From UBA1181 sp045226255 (GTDB taxonomy: Bacteria; Bacteroidota; Bacteroidia; Bacteroidales; Paludibacteraceae): a stretch of DNA of 64,000 bases. The position numbers and the translations under genes were made by a program. The notes below the pieces were generated by a model that had not been told where the DNA came from, did no database searches, and was given only the letters and a program-made list of their open reading frames with translations. How positions within the stretch are numbered: position 1 is the first letter of the stretch; each line of letters begins with the position of its first letter. The stretch covers positions 1 to 64,000 of the forward strand of contig JBGVCG010000003.1 of assembly GCA_045226255.1 (NCBI GenBank), read 5' to 3'. Positions 21,701-27,224 of this stretch are shown in pieces.

Positions 21701-22844
21701 GATGTACGGTTCTGAGGTGAATACAAGCAAGGCGTTGACTACCTTGCATCAGAAGTCGGAGAGTGGTCTTTATTGGTTCGTCGCCATGGATACTACGACG
21801 GGCTGTTCCGATACGGCTTCCGCTTACATCAATATCTTGGAACGTCCTAAGATTAGCATGATCTCTGCCGAAATGCCAGTCTGCGAGGGCACTATGATTC
21901 AGTTGGATCCATACTTGAGATGTGTCGATAGCATGGGTGCTCCGATGAAGGCTCAATACTGGATGGTCGATGGCAAGCGTTTTGATTCGAATGACTCAGT
22001 CGATGGACTTGTCTCCTACGAATACAGAGGAAAGGAGATCGCTTATTATGCGGAGAACCGATGCGGTGCTTCTACCTCTAATAACACGTATGATAGCTTG
22101 GGCAATAACCTTCATACTCATGTGTTGTTGTCTTGCTATGACGATTCCCTCACTACGGCAGATACGTTGATTTACTTGGATAATGATACTGCCGCTTATG
22201 AGATGCTCCGTGTCAACCAGTTGTTCTCTTCTGATTCCATCTTGTTGGATGTCCACAAACGTTATGATCCGGATAGCATCATCATCGAGACGGATCCTCA
22301 CGATCCTGCTCGTATCTGGAACGGAGAGAGCATCACGTTGGCCCTCAAGACGAACTACAATTACCATTACCTCGTATGGCGTAAGGTGTCGGGTAAGTTC
22401 GATATGGAGAACTATAACTCCTTCGAGGGCGATGGCTTCTTCTTTAATGATCCGGATGATGTGGAGGACGAGGTATATGAGTCTTCCGGCTACATGACCG
22501 ATCCATATATCGTGGATTATCCGACGGATACGGCTTACTATTATGTGACCATCTCAGACGGTGTTTGTCCGGAAACTCCTTCCCGCCTCACCGAGGTGGA
22601 TGTGTTGCAGCAGTTGCCTACCGCCTTTACTCCTCATACGAAGGATGGCTTGAATGATGTCTTCATGAAGAATCATCATGTCATCATCTTCGACCGCTAC
22701 GGACAAAAGGTATTCGAAGGCAAGGATGGTTGGCCAGGCTTGCACAATGGTCATCCGGCGGACCCTGCCGTCTACTTCTATGAAGTGGAGATGGGCAATG
22801 GCCTGATCGTGAGAGGTACGATCGAGGTGGTTAAGATGCATTAA
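6762..22844 (+). CDS. 5360-residue T9SS-secreted protein with 18 near-identical 93-aa Cys repeats
   Basis: The start ATG at 6762 begins a signal peptide (FLKFFFVTLFVSWGLLASAQ). Residues 30 to about 790 form a poorly recognised head. HYR/Ig-like modules follow (DNCDEPI, DLSGNASEC), including several copies of a block marked by CDALTWSSVKTRLTGDYA. Residues about 2774-4447 (15081-20103) are 18 tandem repeats of exactly 93 residues (279 bases), each with four conserved cysteines in the contexts CDSL, GVCEI, DACTND and CEQY. A diverged 19th unit follows. The final 74 residues (from 22620; TAFTP, DRYGQKVFEG, PAVYFYEV, GTIEVVKM) are a type B T9SS sorting domain. It is likely a long disulfide-stiffened surface fibre or adhesin. 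From the modular block at about 14460 onward it parallels the preceding gene. Ligand and function are unknown. Confidence 0.95.
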   Translation: MRRLLAGNLFLKFFFVTLFVSWGLLASAQVISGPEKACVDDPVAFEVTDRGPIAPNEPLQWWISKGDRNHYEAYKQTRRNRMVLNAMPNQEQIYVMVTKVGDEKPERGTDDSRKKVTLKTSGCRDMQCQETATGDYYFGTDFTPKYGGTNQEFTGDPNQLVNYFPNEVYVGKQTNSYSFNLRTTEDLIANRDVPTGFLPQTEVSNYYLDVDLTKCDGEPYPFQVNFTDPYYKVGTTKLSFNILIRAYLYIGCSTSQEYKVKFEGNYGTEVANVEAAIYVLDMNTGNDYYYATNSNRQPQMSMTGRNIDGVVNPGQGTGVLKGEQLLPGHMYRIDMIYSGKFTGQRQSFGFQPKFFTSNKKECKEGNRLLIDYISYETEAVCVTPRLACVGDAVLVNTAGFPAMSDIDWYKKVGNNFAPIPNPEVTYVLTNGRKKQAYIKLMNWGVTTYRVQSSSHSSTYVDFDLTGEDCDDVLHPLISGTDPVCAGGGLAVTSQYFVTNKDALKYMEGDKEYHWTLTAPSGADVTEYITSQEGPEYDRIAITFPPDAEGSDRLDLPYIITMVPHVGGFAHDEFKVSKEIYLRMIPDLSGLTMEAEPICPGVPDITTATVKGIETVTDQSPDYTYSWRIMNNTYPTSSSSFRPDPVFEVPLTPHTNFCSITDDANFPCAFVVNNHGCEASISENVLVQKMEDPYFDRYGTRLKPDTVLTEIRSVDDHCQAVGYYLDTVRSYVFCGEKTVTVEFSYEGGAYVNYTDSIHHNLILEKGENLFKVTVTDACDKTATYYSKVLVNDYTSPTITCPNNLTLHPVNGCDTIWKIVPAVATDNCDEPILKYRLDNDPTWEQFYAGDDIQLDQGSYVFHWQASDLSGNASECSTQVVVADLVKPVIKILTSNDPKGACNPYIVAPTFVAEDNCTPSADMTVIVTSPGERSTDCMFTQTWVAKVTDAGGNEADSVEVTYTWKQDIIPPTMTGSLPDTTVVGCSVADASLPAPVTSIAALEALAAGLDVSDNCTPDSKLTISSSDAAPEGTCSILVVRTYRITDECGKFSDFTQNIYIRQADFTVPADGSANVSCANNLADPALPTVTDACGRTLTPVGPTIEGSATCNGDVTYRYTYTDCENHTHDWSFVYHVSISDFNVPVDGGATIYCKKDTVAPVLPTVTDACGRVLTAPAPVVTGNPECEGTITYTYNYEDCAHHVNPWNFVYTIEKRAPVIDSDGFSTSTEISCIGDTAALAANKVPTAHNDCGAVVLPTLTKTYSWEDGKEFCKGTISYVYTYTDCGKSSTWEYKYILNDNVKPEFTCNATRQEITISECDTKIMLTAPAVTTPCTSVSISYSIGNGARTPYTAPFEQNFDLGETIVHWYAVDACGNEAVECAVTYDITYKPGFDKKCPVNPDLKIDVCDALTWSSVKTRLTGDYAASVKSMECPSGIEKVIDPIFFYKKTSEGENAYVALTDASVFLYDVKYDVKWLFVYEGDNLETVKDSCFSTVLLTDLIAPSVDCDAITPVTLRPSGCDTLYKLIPPTGVFHDACTSDDDLRYLFYIDRTGPFYYDFDQIVYRLSSGTHWVTWKSVDRHDNWSDTCGHAIHVLDVNPPVIACAPVENLTLEVRGNRCDTTFNLSSPTVKDSCGVAAVYYKLADGVEHLYDSITASNNSVTFPVGTSLVRWYAKDSAGNVSDTCRSTYTVRDVANPTIKCKSDTSIKLRLHCDSLITLDVPEASDNCSYQLYYKIGTGSETLYTTTVRETFKLGPTTVTWRAVDPSGNEAICSRTYTLSDSSGVHVVCPKNTDLLIDTCLDLTWNVVKSRLTGDYAAAAKYLDCQNNDSIVIDPAFFYKEQSQAENAYVAVTNASIFKMDVKYDLKWLFEKSGGILETVKDSCFSTIFLTDTTAPKANCNFVNPVLEPYGCDTLYLLEAPIGAFIDNCTSNDQLEYWYQIDSASFLNFADKVNDNKVILSLGEHLVSWYAADAHGNRSDTCSYTLFVKDVLPPTILCDAVVLPALNVTQGCDTTIKVGAPTVTDCDTFHIYYKLGDGVEHFYTDSFEVTFAVGDTLLKWYAKDTTGNVSDTCVKEYTVKDVAPPVFDCPADTAFKLYHSCDTTMRIFFPNVTDNCKVTRRTYRVGSDAERDYTGNESVHFDLGVTTLTWFAYDASGNKAECSRDYTVTDNTSITKDCPTEDDVIINTCTDMTWSEVFAHYTDAQKARASRLNCANNGEAIHIDPIMRYKESNAPDNAYAPLLDNTLLTYNVSYDIRWVFEKSGTNMEDIHDSCESKVILKDTSVPTMDCSKIENIVLKPITCDSVGYQFVKPQGVFNDNCGEGNLKYLFKLDDDATFTELVGAAPRTIANGSHTIVWKVQDQIGNESGECSQSLTVLDTIAPEMTCPTDTTVKVVAGCSITLDLPVATATDACGEPKVYFSFDGQSFTQLGATFNHTLQVGDTTIYWYSEDVHNNLTDTCHYKVTVLDTIAPTITCPSDISISLTTGCETDVEFGPATADDNCEVKTIYYSYDNASFTALPTLSSKVTDNFAVGDYTVYWYAEDNHGVLSDTCKQKISILDDHTFDINCPPYSGADPFIVETCDELPWKSLSDSLSKLNMNASAHYTDCKTSVDTPIDSIIMKYSVKGSNTWALLGDDDKIPYNTPYVIRWVFVKAGDNLVTKSDSCELPILLKDTTVPLFNCDDINPDSAVVVADSVCELPYKDIPLNTYTAHDNCDGDIVGILSTSTNLADSVKANDVFKVGTLYNLYWIFQDRTGNKVFCDQMLMLNTNLKPIFNCDSLKNSPITKMLENACETDSTSLGIVTPIAYDACTKDPVPGVGHRKSGLAMNGTYSVGRDTIVWVFQSIYSTTLDSCEQYIFIQSDKELEFDCDSLKNAVITATLHGVCEVSAADLNVNTPFAIDVCTNDTILGKGVRKSGRDMTDSYLVGRDTIVWTFTSEYAKNSVVCEQYVYIKSDLEPIFDCDSLKNALIDTVLHGVCEISAAGLNVKTPFALDACTKDTVWGVGTRKSGRAMTEPYPVGRDTIVWKFTSEYSTAEVECEQYVFIQSDIEPTFNCDSLKDSPIVRVLHDVCETDSAGMNFTVPFALDACTKDTIWGVGTRTSGEPMGGVYKVGRDTIVWKFVSEYSTAVAECEQYIYIKSDKKLEFDCDSLNNTPIERELHDVCEIDSAGMNFTVPFALDACTKDTIWGVGVRKSGEPMGGTYKVGRDTITWTFISEYSTDTVHCDQYIYIKSDKALEFDCDSLKNAPIERELQGVCEIDSAGLNFQVPFALDACTKDTIWGVGVRKSGEPMGGIYKVGRDTITWTFISEYSTDTAICDQYIFIQSDLKPIFNCDSLKNSPIDTVLNGVCEIDSAALNFTVPFALDACTKDTIWGVGTRKSGLPMGGTYKVGRDTIVWVFDSEYSTANDTCEQYIYIQSDMKPKFDCDSLHNAPIERVLEGVCEIDSAGLNMIVPFALDACTNDTVWGVGTRKSGEPMGGIYKVGRDTIVWVFDSEYSTANDTCEQYIYIQSDMKPKFDCDSLKNSPIDTVLHGVCEIDSAGLNFTAPFALDACTNDTIWGVGTRKSGEPMGGIYKVGRDTIVWVFDSEYSTANDTCEQYIFIQSDLTPKFNCDSLKNSPIEKVLDGVCEITPEDLGVITPFALDACTNDTVWGVGERTSGRKMTDTYVVGPDTIIWRFISEYSVDTAICEQYVFIQSNKGIEFDCDSLNNAPIERVLHGVCEVDSATLNFQVPFAMDGCTNDTVWGVGTRKSGLPMGGTYYVGRDTIVWKFSSAYTTEDVLCEQYIFIQSDMAPLFNCDSLKNSPIDTVLHGVCEIDSASLNFQVPFALDACTNDTIWGVGTRKSGEPMGGTYKVGRDTIVWVFDSEYSTVSDTCEQYIFIQSDLAPLFDCDSLKNSPIDTVLHGVCEIDSASLNFQVPFALDACTKDTIWGVGVRKSGEPMGGIYKVGRDTIIWTFASEYATDTAVCEQYIFIQSDMAPKVDCDSLMNNPIDTVLHDACEISAADLHINIPFALDACTNDTVWGVGQRKSGLDMNDNFRVGRDTIIWRFISEFATETAICEQPVFIRSDKKLEFDCDSLMNSPVERVLEGVCEISAADLNLVMPFAIDACTNEKIYGEGVRKSGRGMDESYVVGRDTIVWTFISEYSTDTVVCEQFVYIQSDIKPVFNCDSLKQEVVEKVLEGVCEISAADLNIPTPIAYDACTNEPIPGVGTRKSGRAMDDPYVVGRDTIVWVFDSEFSTQNDTCEQYVYIQSDMKPKFDCDSLKNDPIKKVLEGVCEISAADLNVNTPFALDVCTNDTVWGVGTRKSGKSMTDNYVVGNDTIVWVFDSEYSTNNDTCEQYVFIQSDLEPKFNCDSLKNSPIEKVLHGVCEISAEDLNVDTPFALDACTNDTIWGVGTRKSGRAMDSSYVVGHDTIVWTFTSVYSTKVAECEQYVFIQSDLEPKFDCDELTDTTLFLAMDKCEIPAGQLILPTPVAKDACTDDDVPGEATRDDGLTLSDAYPVGTTTVTWTFISPYSTTPLTCEQHVIVKDTIAPVPHCEDLDTIHADITATSSHKNFTTYEEAVAAGLVAPTLDDLCDGVITATGLREDGSSLEGNFEIGLTTIVWTYTDKSGNSSTCTQIVQVEDHGTDTLFCPGDLDGKVFACVEDIPAGYDSFEAFKDAGGSFTTEYKIVDGSFRYTDTYQGDSCLMIVTRKYQVTDTRGDIDTCEEVIYIRDTIAPLFDFVLRDTTLSCEDSIFSPVVMTATDNCGKDVRIEMVESNDRGKDPSSCDYFNYDIKRVYYAYDRCENVDSMIQTIAIRDTTGPTFTYPDGWRDTVLAKSLKGCLFEVPDFTLDVKSMVNDNCTEIDNLTISQNPPAGSSIQSSMWVWVRVSDKCGNTDSVAKYVRVQSPSAIVSLDAFSTDTCVTDEVGVYLASQSIRFASGYVEQVMYNGRIRKLPSVFSYDYYKGSISHENLMYSDNPKTYRSEFSEYVKMYGSEVNTSKALTTLHQKSESGLYWFVAMDTTTGCSDTASAYINILERPKISMISAEMPVCEGTMIQLDPYLRCVDSMGAPMKAQYWMVDGKRFDSNDSVDGLVSYEYRGKEIAYYAENRCGASTSNNTYDSLGNNLHTHVLLSCYDDSLTTADTLIYLDNDTAAYEMLRVNQLFSSDSILLDVHKRYDPDSIIIETDPHDPARIWNGESITLALKTNYNYHYLVWRKVSGKFDMENYNSFEGDGFFFNDPDDVEDEVYESSGYMTDPYIVDYPTDTAYYYVTISDGVCPETPSRLTEVDVLQQLPTAFTPHTKDGLNDVFMKNHHVIIFDRYGQKVFEGKDGWPGLHNGHPADPAVYFYEVEMGNGLIVRGTIEVVKMH
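15081..20103 (+). repeat. 18 tandem 279-base coding repeats
   Basis: Unit boundaries fall at exact 279-base steps (for example 15081 and 15360). Many units share long identical DNA stretches, such as the coding sequences for VPFALDACT and KVGRDTIVW, so the array is a plausible substrate for recombination that changes its length. Confidence 0.9.
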
Positions 22845-22849
22845 TGGAT

Positions 22850-22899
22850 AATGGAGGGGAATGGGTATCGTGAACGGTGCCGATTCCTCTTCCATTTTT
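22850..22899 (+). terminator. Intrinsic terminator after the 5360-aa gene
   Basis: AATGGAGGGGAAT pairs with ATTCCTCTTCCATT with one bulge, across a loop of about 20 bases. A long T-rich run follows (22895 onward). It begins six bases after the stop codon. Confidence 0.7.
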
Positions 22900-22903
22900 G
22901 TTT

Positions 22904-22933
22904 TTTGTTTTTTATTTTTTCTTTGTAGTTTTG
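22904..22933 (+). promoter_or_regulatory. Promoter (TTTG-N18-TAGTTTTG) of the CotH gene
   Basis: A -33 TTTG at 22904-22907 and a -7 TAGTTTTG at 22926-22933 fit the Bacteroidetes pattern TTTG-N19-TAnnTTTG. The expected leader is about 34 bases to the ATG at 22974. Confidence 0.65.
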
Positions 22934-22973
22934 CAGTTGTATTTGAGTTTATGTAGGTATAAATGTTTCTAAA

Positions 22974-25907
22974 ATGAAAGATGTTATGGTGAAAAAGTTG
23001 TTTTTTCTGTGCGCTTCATTGGTTGCACCATGGGTTTCCTATGCATCAATCGTAATCAATGAGGTCATGCCGAAGAACGTCTGCTCTACAGTGGACGACA
23101 TGTTCCAGTTCTCTAGTTGGGCTGAGTTGTATAATTCGGGTAGCGAGGCGGTGGATGTTTCGTCTTACTTCCTCTCTGACACGTCTGTTATCGCGGACAA
23201 GTGGCAAATCGTCACGGATGCTGATCATCCGGAGCTTTCAGTGATTCAGCCTGGGGGCTTCCTCGTCATCTATCTGGATGGCACTACCGAGGATCCTAAG
23301 CCTTTCCATGCTTCGTTCAAACTTCCTGCTAAGCATGGCGGTCTTTACCTCTTTGACGAATCGGGTCGCCAGATTGACCGTGTGGTTTACGATACCACCT
23401 ATCGTAACATTTCGTACGGAAGGACAGCGGACGGAGGAAAGGATATGGCGTTCTTCTTGCAAGCTACTCCTGGCGCATCCAACAATGGCGTGTCGACTTC
23501 CTCTGTTCAGACACCTGCTCCTTCGTTCGATTTGAAGGCTGGTTTCTACAATGGACAACAGACGGTTCAAATCAGTGACAAGGATGGTTCGGCTGAGATT
23601 TTCTACACTACGGATGGCTCGGAGCCTACGAAGAAGAAGGGTACCCGTTATGAGGGCCCGATTCAGATCTCTTCCAATACACCTTTGCGTGCCGCGGCTT
23701 ACCGCGATGGACAAATCCCGAGCAATGTCACTTCCTCGACGTACTTCATCGATGAGAGGGAGATCAACCTGCCGGTTGTCTCTGTCGTTTCTGACCCGGA
23801 TTATCTGTATGACGATGAGTTGGGTCTCCTCGTCGCTGGCTACAATGGTTCTGAAGTGCCTAGCTATTGCAACGGACCAGACGATGAGGCGAACTATTGG
23901 AACGATTGGGACCGCCCGGCTAACTTCGAGCTGTTTGATGATGGCAAAAAGGAGCAACTGAATCAAGAGGTGAAAATCGGTAATTTCGGCGCATGCTCAA
24001 GAACCAAGTTCGTTAAGTCCATCAAGGTCAATGCGGCTAAGATTTATGGGGATAACGAGTTGGACTATTCTATCTTCAAGGAGAAACCTAATTTGCGTTG
24101 GAAGAGCATCGTTTTGCGTAATTCCGGAAATGATTTCGGACGTTCTTATTTGAGGGATGGTTTCTTGCAGACCGCCGCTTCTTGCTTGGATATCGACCAT
24201 CAGGCTTACCAACCTTCCGTTGTCTTCGTGAATGGTGTTTATTACGGAATGTTGAACATCCGCGAACGTACGAACATGGATTTCATCTTCTCTAATCATG
24301 GATATGATGATGATGAGTTTTTCATGAACGAGGGTTCTCATGCTCAAAGCGGTACCACCTACGAGAGGGTGCTGAATCTCGCTAAGCTTTCTTCTGATGC
24401 GATCAATGAGCCAGGCATGTATGAGAAAATCGATAGCATAGTCGATATCAATGAGTTCCTGAACTATTTCTTGGCTGAAATCTATGTGGTGAATAGGGAC
24501 TGGCCGGGTGGTAACGTCAAGGCTTGGGTGCCTAAGAAGGGCGGCAAATGGAGATGGATCCTCTATGATACTGATTTCGGCTTCTCGTTGTATGAACAAA
24601 ACTACTCCACACGCTCCATTACTTCGCTGGCGAATAAGAGCGAGACTTTCAAGGGGTTGATGCAAAACGAGGTGATCAAGAAACGTTTCTTGGCGAAGTG
24701 TTGTGTCCATCTTGCGACTACTTTCTCTGAAGCCAGAATGAACGCTATCCTGGATAGCTTGCTGGAGAATGTGAGGACAGAGGCGGAGTATTATGCGGAA
24801 TATCTTTCCAAAAATAAAAAGATAGAAGGCTCTTTTGATGATAACATCGCTTCCATCAGAAAATTTGTGGAGAAACGTATCCCTTATATCTATAAGGATA
24901 TCAAAGCTTTATATGGACCGGACTCTCTCCGTGTGCGCATTTCCTCTTCCCTTCACAACGCTAAGTTTATGCTGAACGGGGAGCCTATCAACATGAATGA
25001 TTTCTCTGGTCTTTATTTCCAGGATACGCCATGTGAGGTCGAGGCGATTGCCCCTGCCGGATATCTGTTCGACCATTGGGTGGTTACCCGCAATGGATCT
25101 TCTGAGACAATCCGTAAGCCGCTGATCCAAGACGCTACGTGTGCGGATTCCTACGAGGCGTTCTTTGTGGAGGATGCTTCTTATGATCCTAACGTGAATA
25201 GAATATTCTTCAATGAGATATGCACGAAGAACAAAGTCTATTTGGATGAGTTCAGGCAGACGGAAGACTGGATCGAGTTCATCAATACCGGCAAAGAAGA
25301 TGTCGATATGGCGGGCCTCTTCCTCTCTTCTTCCATCGATACGCTGGGTATGTATGAGATCCCTTCGGGTCATGCCGCTTTGACGACGATCCCAACGGAG
25401 GGCTTCTTGGTATTCTGGGCGGATAAGGATCCGGAGCAGGGACCTTTGCATGCTAATTTCAAACTGCCATTCTCGGAGAGTGAAACATTGTTCCTCTCGA
25501 AGAAGGTGAATGGCTCGTTTGTCATCTTGGATTCTGTCACATATCAGTTCCATGACATTCATCGCTCATATGCGAGGTTTGTCGATGAGGGTAAGGTCTC
25601 TTGGCAAGTCACGAACTTGATCACCTTCGCTGGCGCTAATTTGCCTCCTACATCGGTGCGTAATGTCGTTTCCGACGAGCTCATCATCTCTTTCTACCCT
25701 AATCCGGCTTCGGATAGGTTGTTTATCACTGCTTCCACGGAGGATGTGTTGCACGCCCAACTGGTCTCCATGATGGGCAATGTGGTATTGGAGAACTCTT
25801 TGCGGAGCGGTGAATACCTTGATCTGGAACGTCTTGACAAAGGTGTCTATATGCTTTTCGTGAAGTCGGCTGATGGTTACGCCATCGCTAAGATTTTGAA
25901 GAAATAG
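22974..25907 (+). CDS. CotH-kinase-family protein with lamin-tail domains and T9SS sorting domain
   Basis: The start at 22974 (or in-frame ATG 22986) gives a signal peptide ending near WVSYA. In order: a lamin-tail domain (about 25-165; IVINEVMPKN); a chitobiase/hexosaminidase C-terminal-like domain (about 185-262; IFYTTDGSEPT); a CotH region (about 268-600; LPVVSVVSDPD, NRDWPGGNVKAW, WRWILYDTDFGF); a second lamin-tail domain (about 740-880; IFFNEICTKNK, DWIEFINTG); and a type A T9SS C-terminal domain (about 900-977; YPNPASDRL, GVYMLFVKS). CotH of Bacillus is a secreted protein kinase, and the DTDF motif is in the expected place. Activity and substrate here are inference. The protein is a likely T9SS cargo, transcribed separately from the giant gene by its own promoter. 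Confidence 0.9.
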   Translation: MKDVMVKKLFFLCASLVAPWVSYASIVINEVMPKNVCSTVDDMFQFSSWAELYNSGSEAVDVSSYFLSDTSVIADKWQIVTDADHPELSVIQPGGFLVIYLDGTTEDPKPFHASFKLPAKHGGLYLFDESGRQIDRVVYDTTYRNISYGRTADGGKDMAFFLQATPGASNNGVSTSSVQTPAPSFDLKAGFYNGQQTVQISDKDGSAEIFYTTDGSEPTKKKGTRYEGPIQISSNTPLRAAAYRDGQIPSNVTSSTYFIDEREINLPVVSVVSDPDYLYDDELGLLVAGYNGSEVPSYCNGPDDEANYWNDWDRPANFELFDDGKKEQLNQEVKIGNFGACSRTKFVKSIKVNAAKIYGDNELDYSIFKEKPNLRWKSIVLRNSGNDFGRSYLRDGFLQTAASCLDIDHQAYQPSVVFVNGVYYGMLNIRERTNMDFIFSNHGYDDDEFFMNEGSHAQSGTTYERVLNLAKLSSDAINEPGMYEKIDSIVDINEFLNYFLAEIYVVNRDWPGGNVKAWVPKKGGKWRWILYDTDFGFSLYEQNYSTRSITSLANKSETFKGLMQNEVIKKRFLAKCCVHLATTFSEARMNAILDSLLENVRTEAEYYAEYLSKNKKIEGSFDDNIASIRKFVEKRIPYIYKDIKALYGPDSLRVRISSSLHNAKFMLNGEPINMNDFSGLYFQDTPCEVEAIAPAGYLFDHWVVTRNGSSETIRKPLIQDATCADSYEAFFVEDASYDPNVNRIFFNEICTKNKVYLDEFRQTEDWIEFINTGKEDVDMAGLFLSSSIDTLGMYEIPSGHAALTTIPTEGFLVFWADKDPEQGPLHANFKLPFSESETLFLSKKVNGSFVILDSVTYQFHDIHRSYARFVDEGKVSWQVTNLITFAGANLPPTSVRNVVSDELIISFYPNPASDRLFITASTEDVLHAQLVSMMGNVVLENSLRSGEYLDLERLDKGVYMLFVKSADGYAIAKILKK

Positions 25908-25918
25908 TTGTTTCCCTG

Positions 25919-25985
25919 ACATCGGACGGGGTGTTGATCCACGTAGATGATTTTTGACCCGCTCCGTTCGATGTTGGGGATTTTT
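25919..25985 (+). terminator. Possible terminator after the CotH gene
   Basis: ACATCGGACGG (25919-25929) pairs with CCGTTCGATGT (25964-25974) over 11 bp with one G-U pair. The loop is long, and a T5 run comes six bases after the stem. The right arm overlaps the possible -33 region of the next gene. Confidence 0.4.
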
Positions 25986-25988
25986 GTA

Positions 25989-25996
25989 TACCTTTG
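25989..25996 (+). promoter_or_regulatory. -7 box (TACCTTTG) of the pyridoxamine kinase gene
   Basis: TACCTTTG fits TAnnTTTG. A near -33 element, TTCG at 25967-25970, lies 18 bases upstream. It predicts a leader of about 23 bases to the ATG at 26026. Confidence 0.55.
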
Positions 25997-26025
25997 TGCC
26001 CTATATTTATTTGCTTTAATTGAAC

Positions 26026-26868
26026 ATGAAAGATTGTAGAATTTTGACAGTGCAGGATGTCTCCTGCGTGGGACAGTGCTCTTTGACGGTCGCATTGCCT
26101 ATCCTTTCCGCTATGGGTATTGAAACAGCTATTTTGCCTTCTGCGGTGCTTTCGACGCACACGGGAGGCTTCACGGGTTTCACTTTCCGTGACTTGACGG
26201 AGGATTTGGTGCCTATTATGCAACATTGGCAGAAGGAGAAGATCTTCTTCGACGCTTTCTATACGGGTTACGTCGGTAGCCCCAAGCAATTGGCGTATAT
26301 TACGGATATCATCGACAACACTTCCAAGAAGGATAGCTTGGTTATCATAGACCCTGTCTTGGGTGACAAGGGTAAGCTCTACCCTGGTTTCACGGATGAT
26401 TTCCCTGCCCAAATGGCTAAGTTCTGCGCCAAGGCGGATGTGATCCTTCCGAACTTCACGGAGGCCTCTTTCATGCTCAATGAGAAGTATGTCGAGGATC
26501 ATCACACGACGGAATATGTCGAGGACATGCTCCACAAACTGAAGGGCTTGGGCGCTAAGAACGTGCTGCTTACCGGTGTCTCCCTGGAGGAGGGAAAGGT
26601 GGGTGTCGCTACGCTGAACGGTCAGACGGGTGCGGTTAGCTACTACTTCCGCGACTTCATCGGTGGTGCATTCCACGGAACTGGTGATGTCTTCGCTAGT
26701 TCGTTCACGGGTGCGATGGTGCGTGGCTACTCTCTGGAGGAGGCTGCTAAGATTGCGGTGGACTTTACCGTGAAGGCCATCGAATGTACGGTGGACGATC
26801 CTTCCCACTGGTATGGCGTGAAGTTCGAGAAGGCTTTGCCTTCCTTGATTAAACGCCTGGGTGACTGA
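26026..26868 (+). CDS. pdxY: Pyridoxamine/pyridoxal kinase
   Basis: This 280-residue ribokinase-fold kinase phosphorylates pyridoxal or pyridoxamine in the vitamin B6 salvage pathway, in the cytoplasm. Family marks are the N-terminal DVSCVGQCSL, the STHTGGF substrate loop, DPVLGDKGKLY, and the C-terminal anion-hole motif GTGDVFAS whose Asp is the catalytic base. A TTG six bases upstream is in frame, but ATG 26026 is preferred because it is a normal start and fits the upstream -7 box. The gene appears monocistronic, with a strong terminator downstream. The choice between pdxY and a pdxK-like name is not certain. Confidence 0.88.
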   Translation: MKDCRILTVQDVSCVGQCSLTVALPILSAMGIETAILPSAVLSTHTGGFTGFTFRDLTEDLVPIMQHWQKEKIFFDAFYTGYVGSPKQLAYITDIIDNTSKKDSLVIIDPVLGDKGKLYPGFTDDFPAQMAKFCAKADVILPNFTEASFMLNEKYVEDHHTTEYVEDMLHKLKGLGAKNVLLTGVSLEEGKVGVATLNGQTGAVSYYFRDFIGGAFHGTGDVFASSFTGAMVRGYSLEEAAKIAVDFTVKAIECTVDDPSHWYGVKFEKALPSLIKRLGD

Positions 26869-26929
26869 TGCGGATCATCGACCCCTTCATCTGATGATAG
26901 TCGGATATTGACTTGTAAAATCGATAAAG

Positions 26930-26959
26930 AAAGTGCTGAATAAAATCAGCACTTTTTTT
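26930..26959 (+). terminator. Intrinsic terminator after pdxY
   Basis: AAAGTGCTGA pairs perfectly with TCAGCACTTT around a 6-base loop, followed by a T-run: a 10-bp stem of classic form. The remaining 26869-27224 gap holds the promoter and leader of the next gene. Confidence 0.92.
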
Positions 26960-27042
26960 ATTTCCCTGTATCAACCATGTTTTTGCCCTTGATATTGATG
27001 AAGATTCCTTCCCCGAAAATGCAATAGTTGGACTGTTTTTTT

Positions 27043-27050
27043 TATATTTG
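27043..27050 (+). promoter_or_regulatory. -7 box (TATATTTG) of the acyl-CoA synthetase gene
   Basis: TATATTTG matches TAnnTTTG exactly; no good -33 box is seen. Transcription would begin near 27057, leaving an unusually long leader of about 168 bases. Confidence 0.5.
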
Positions 27051-27106
27051 TGCCTAGTAGGTTGTGTGTCCCAGTTTTGTTACAAAATAAGGAATGAACG
27101 CCAGAC

Positions 27107-27175
27107 TTCGACCAATAAAGCTAGTCGAATACTCCTGCATGTGAACATGGGGTGAGGATTGATGATTACCCCATG
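27107..27175 (+). promoter_or_regulatory. Two hairpins in the acyl-CoA synthetase leader
   Basis: Hairpin 1 is TTCGAC (27107-27112) with GTCGAA (27124-27129). Hairpin 2 is CATGGGGT (27146-27153) with ACCCCATG (27168-27175), a perfect 8-bp stem. Neither has a T-run, so they are not terminators. They do not match a riboswitch class recognised here; a cis-regulatory role is inference. Confidence 0.4.
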
Positions 27176-27224
27176 TGTCGGAATGGTTTGATTTATATAT
27201 TTTTGATAATCATTAAGTTAAAAT

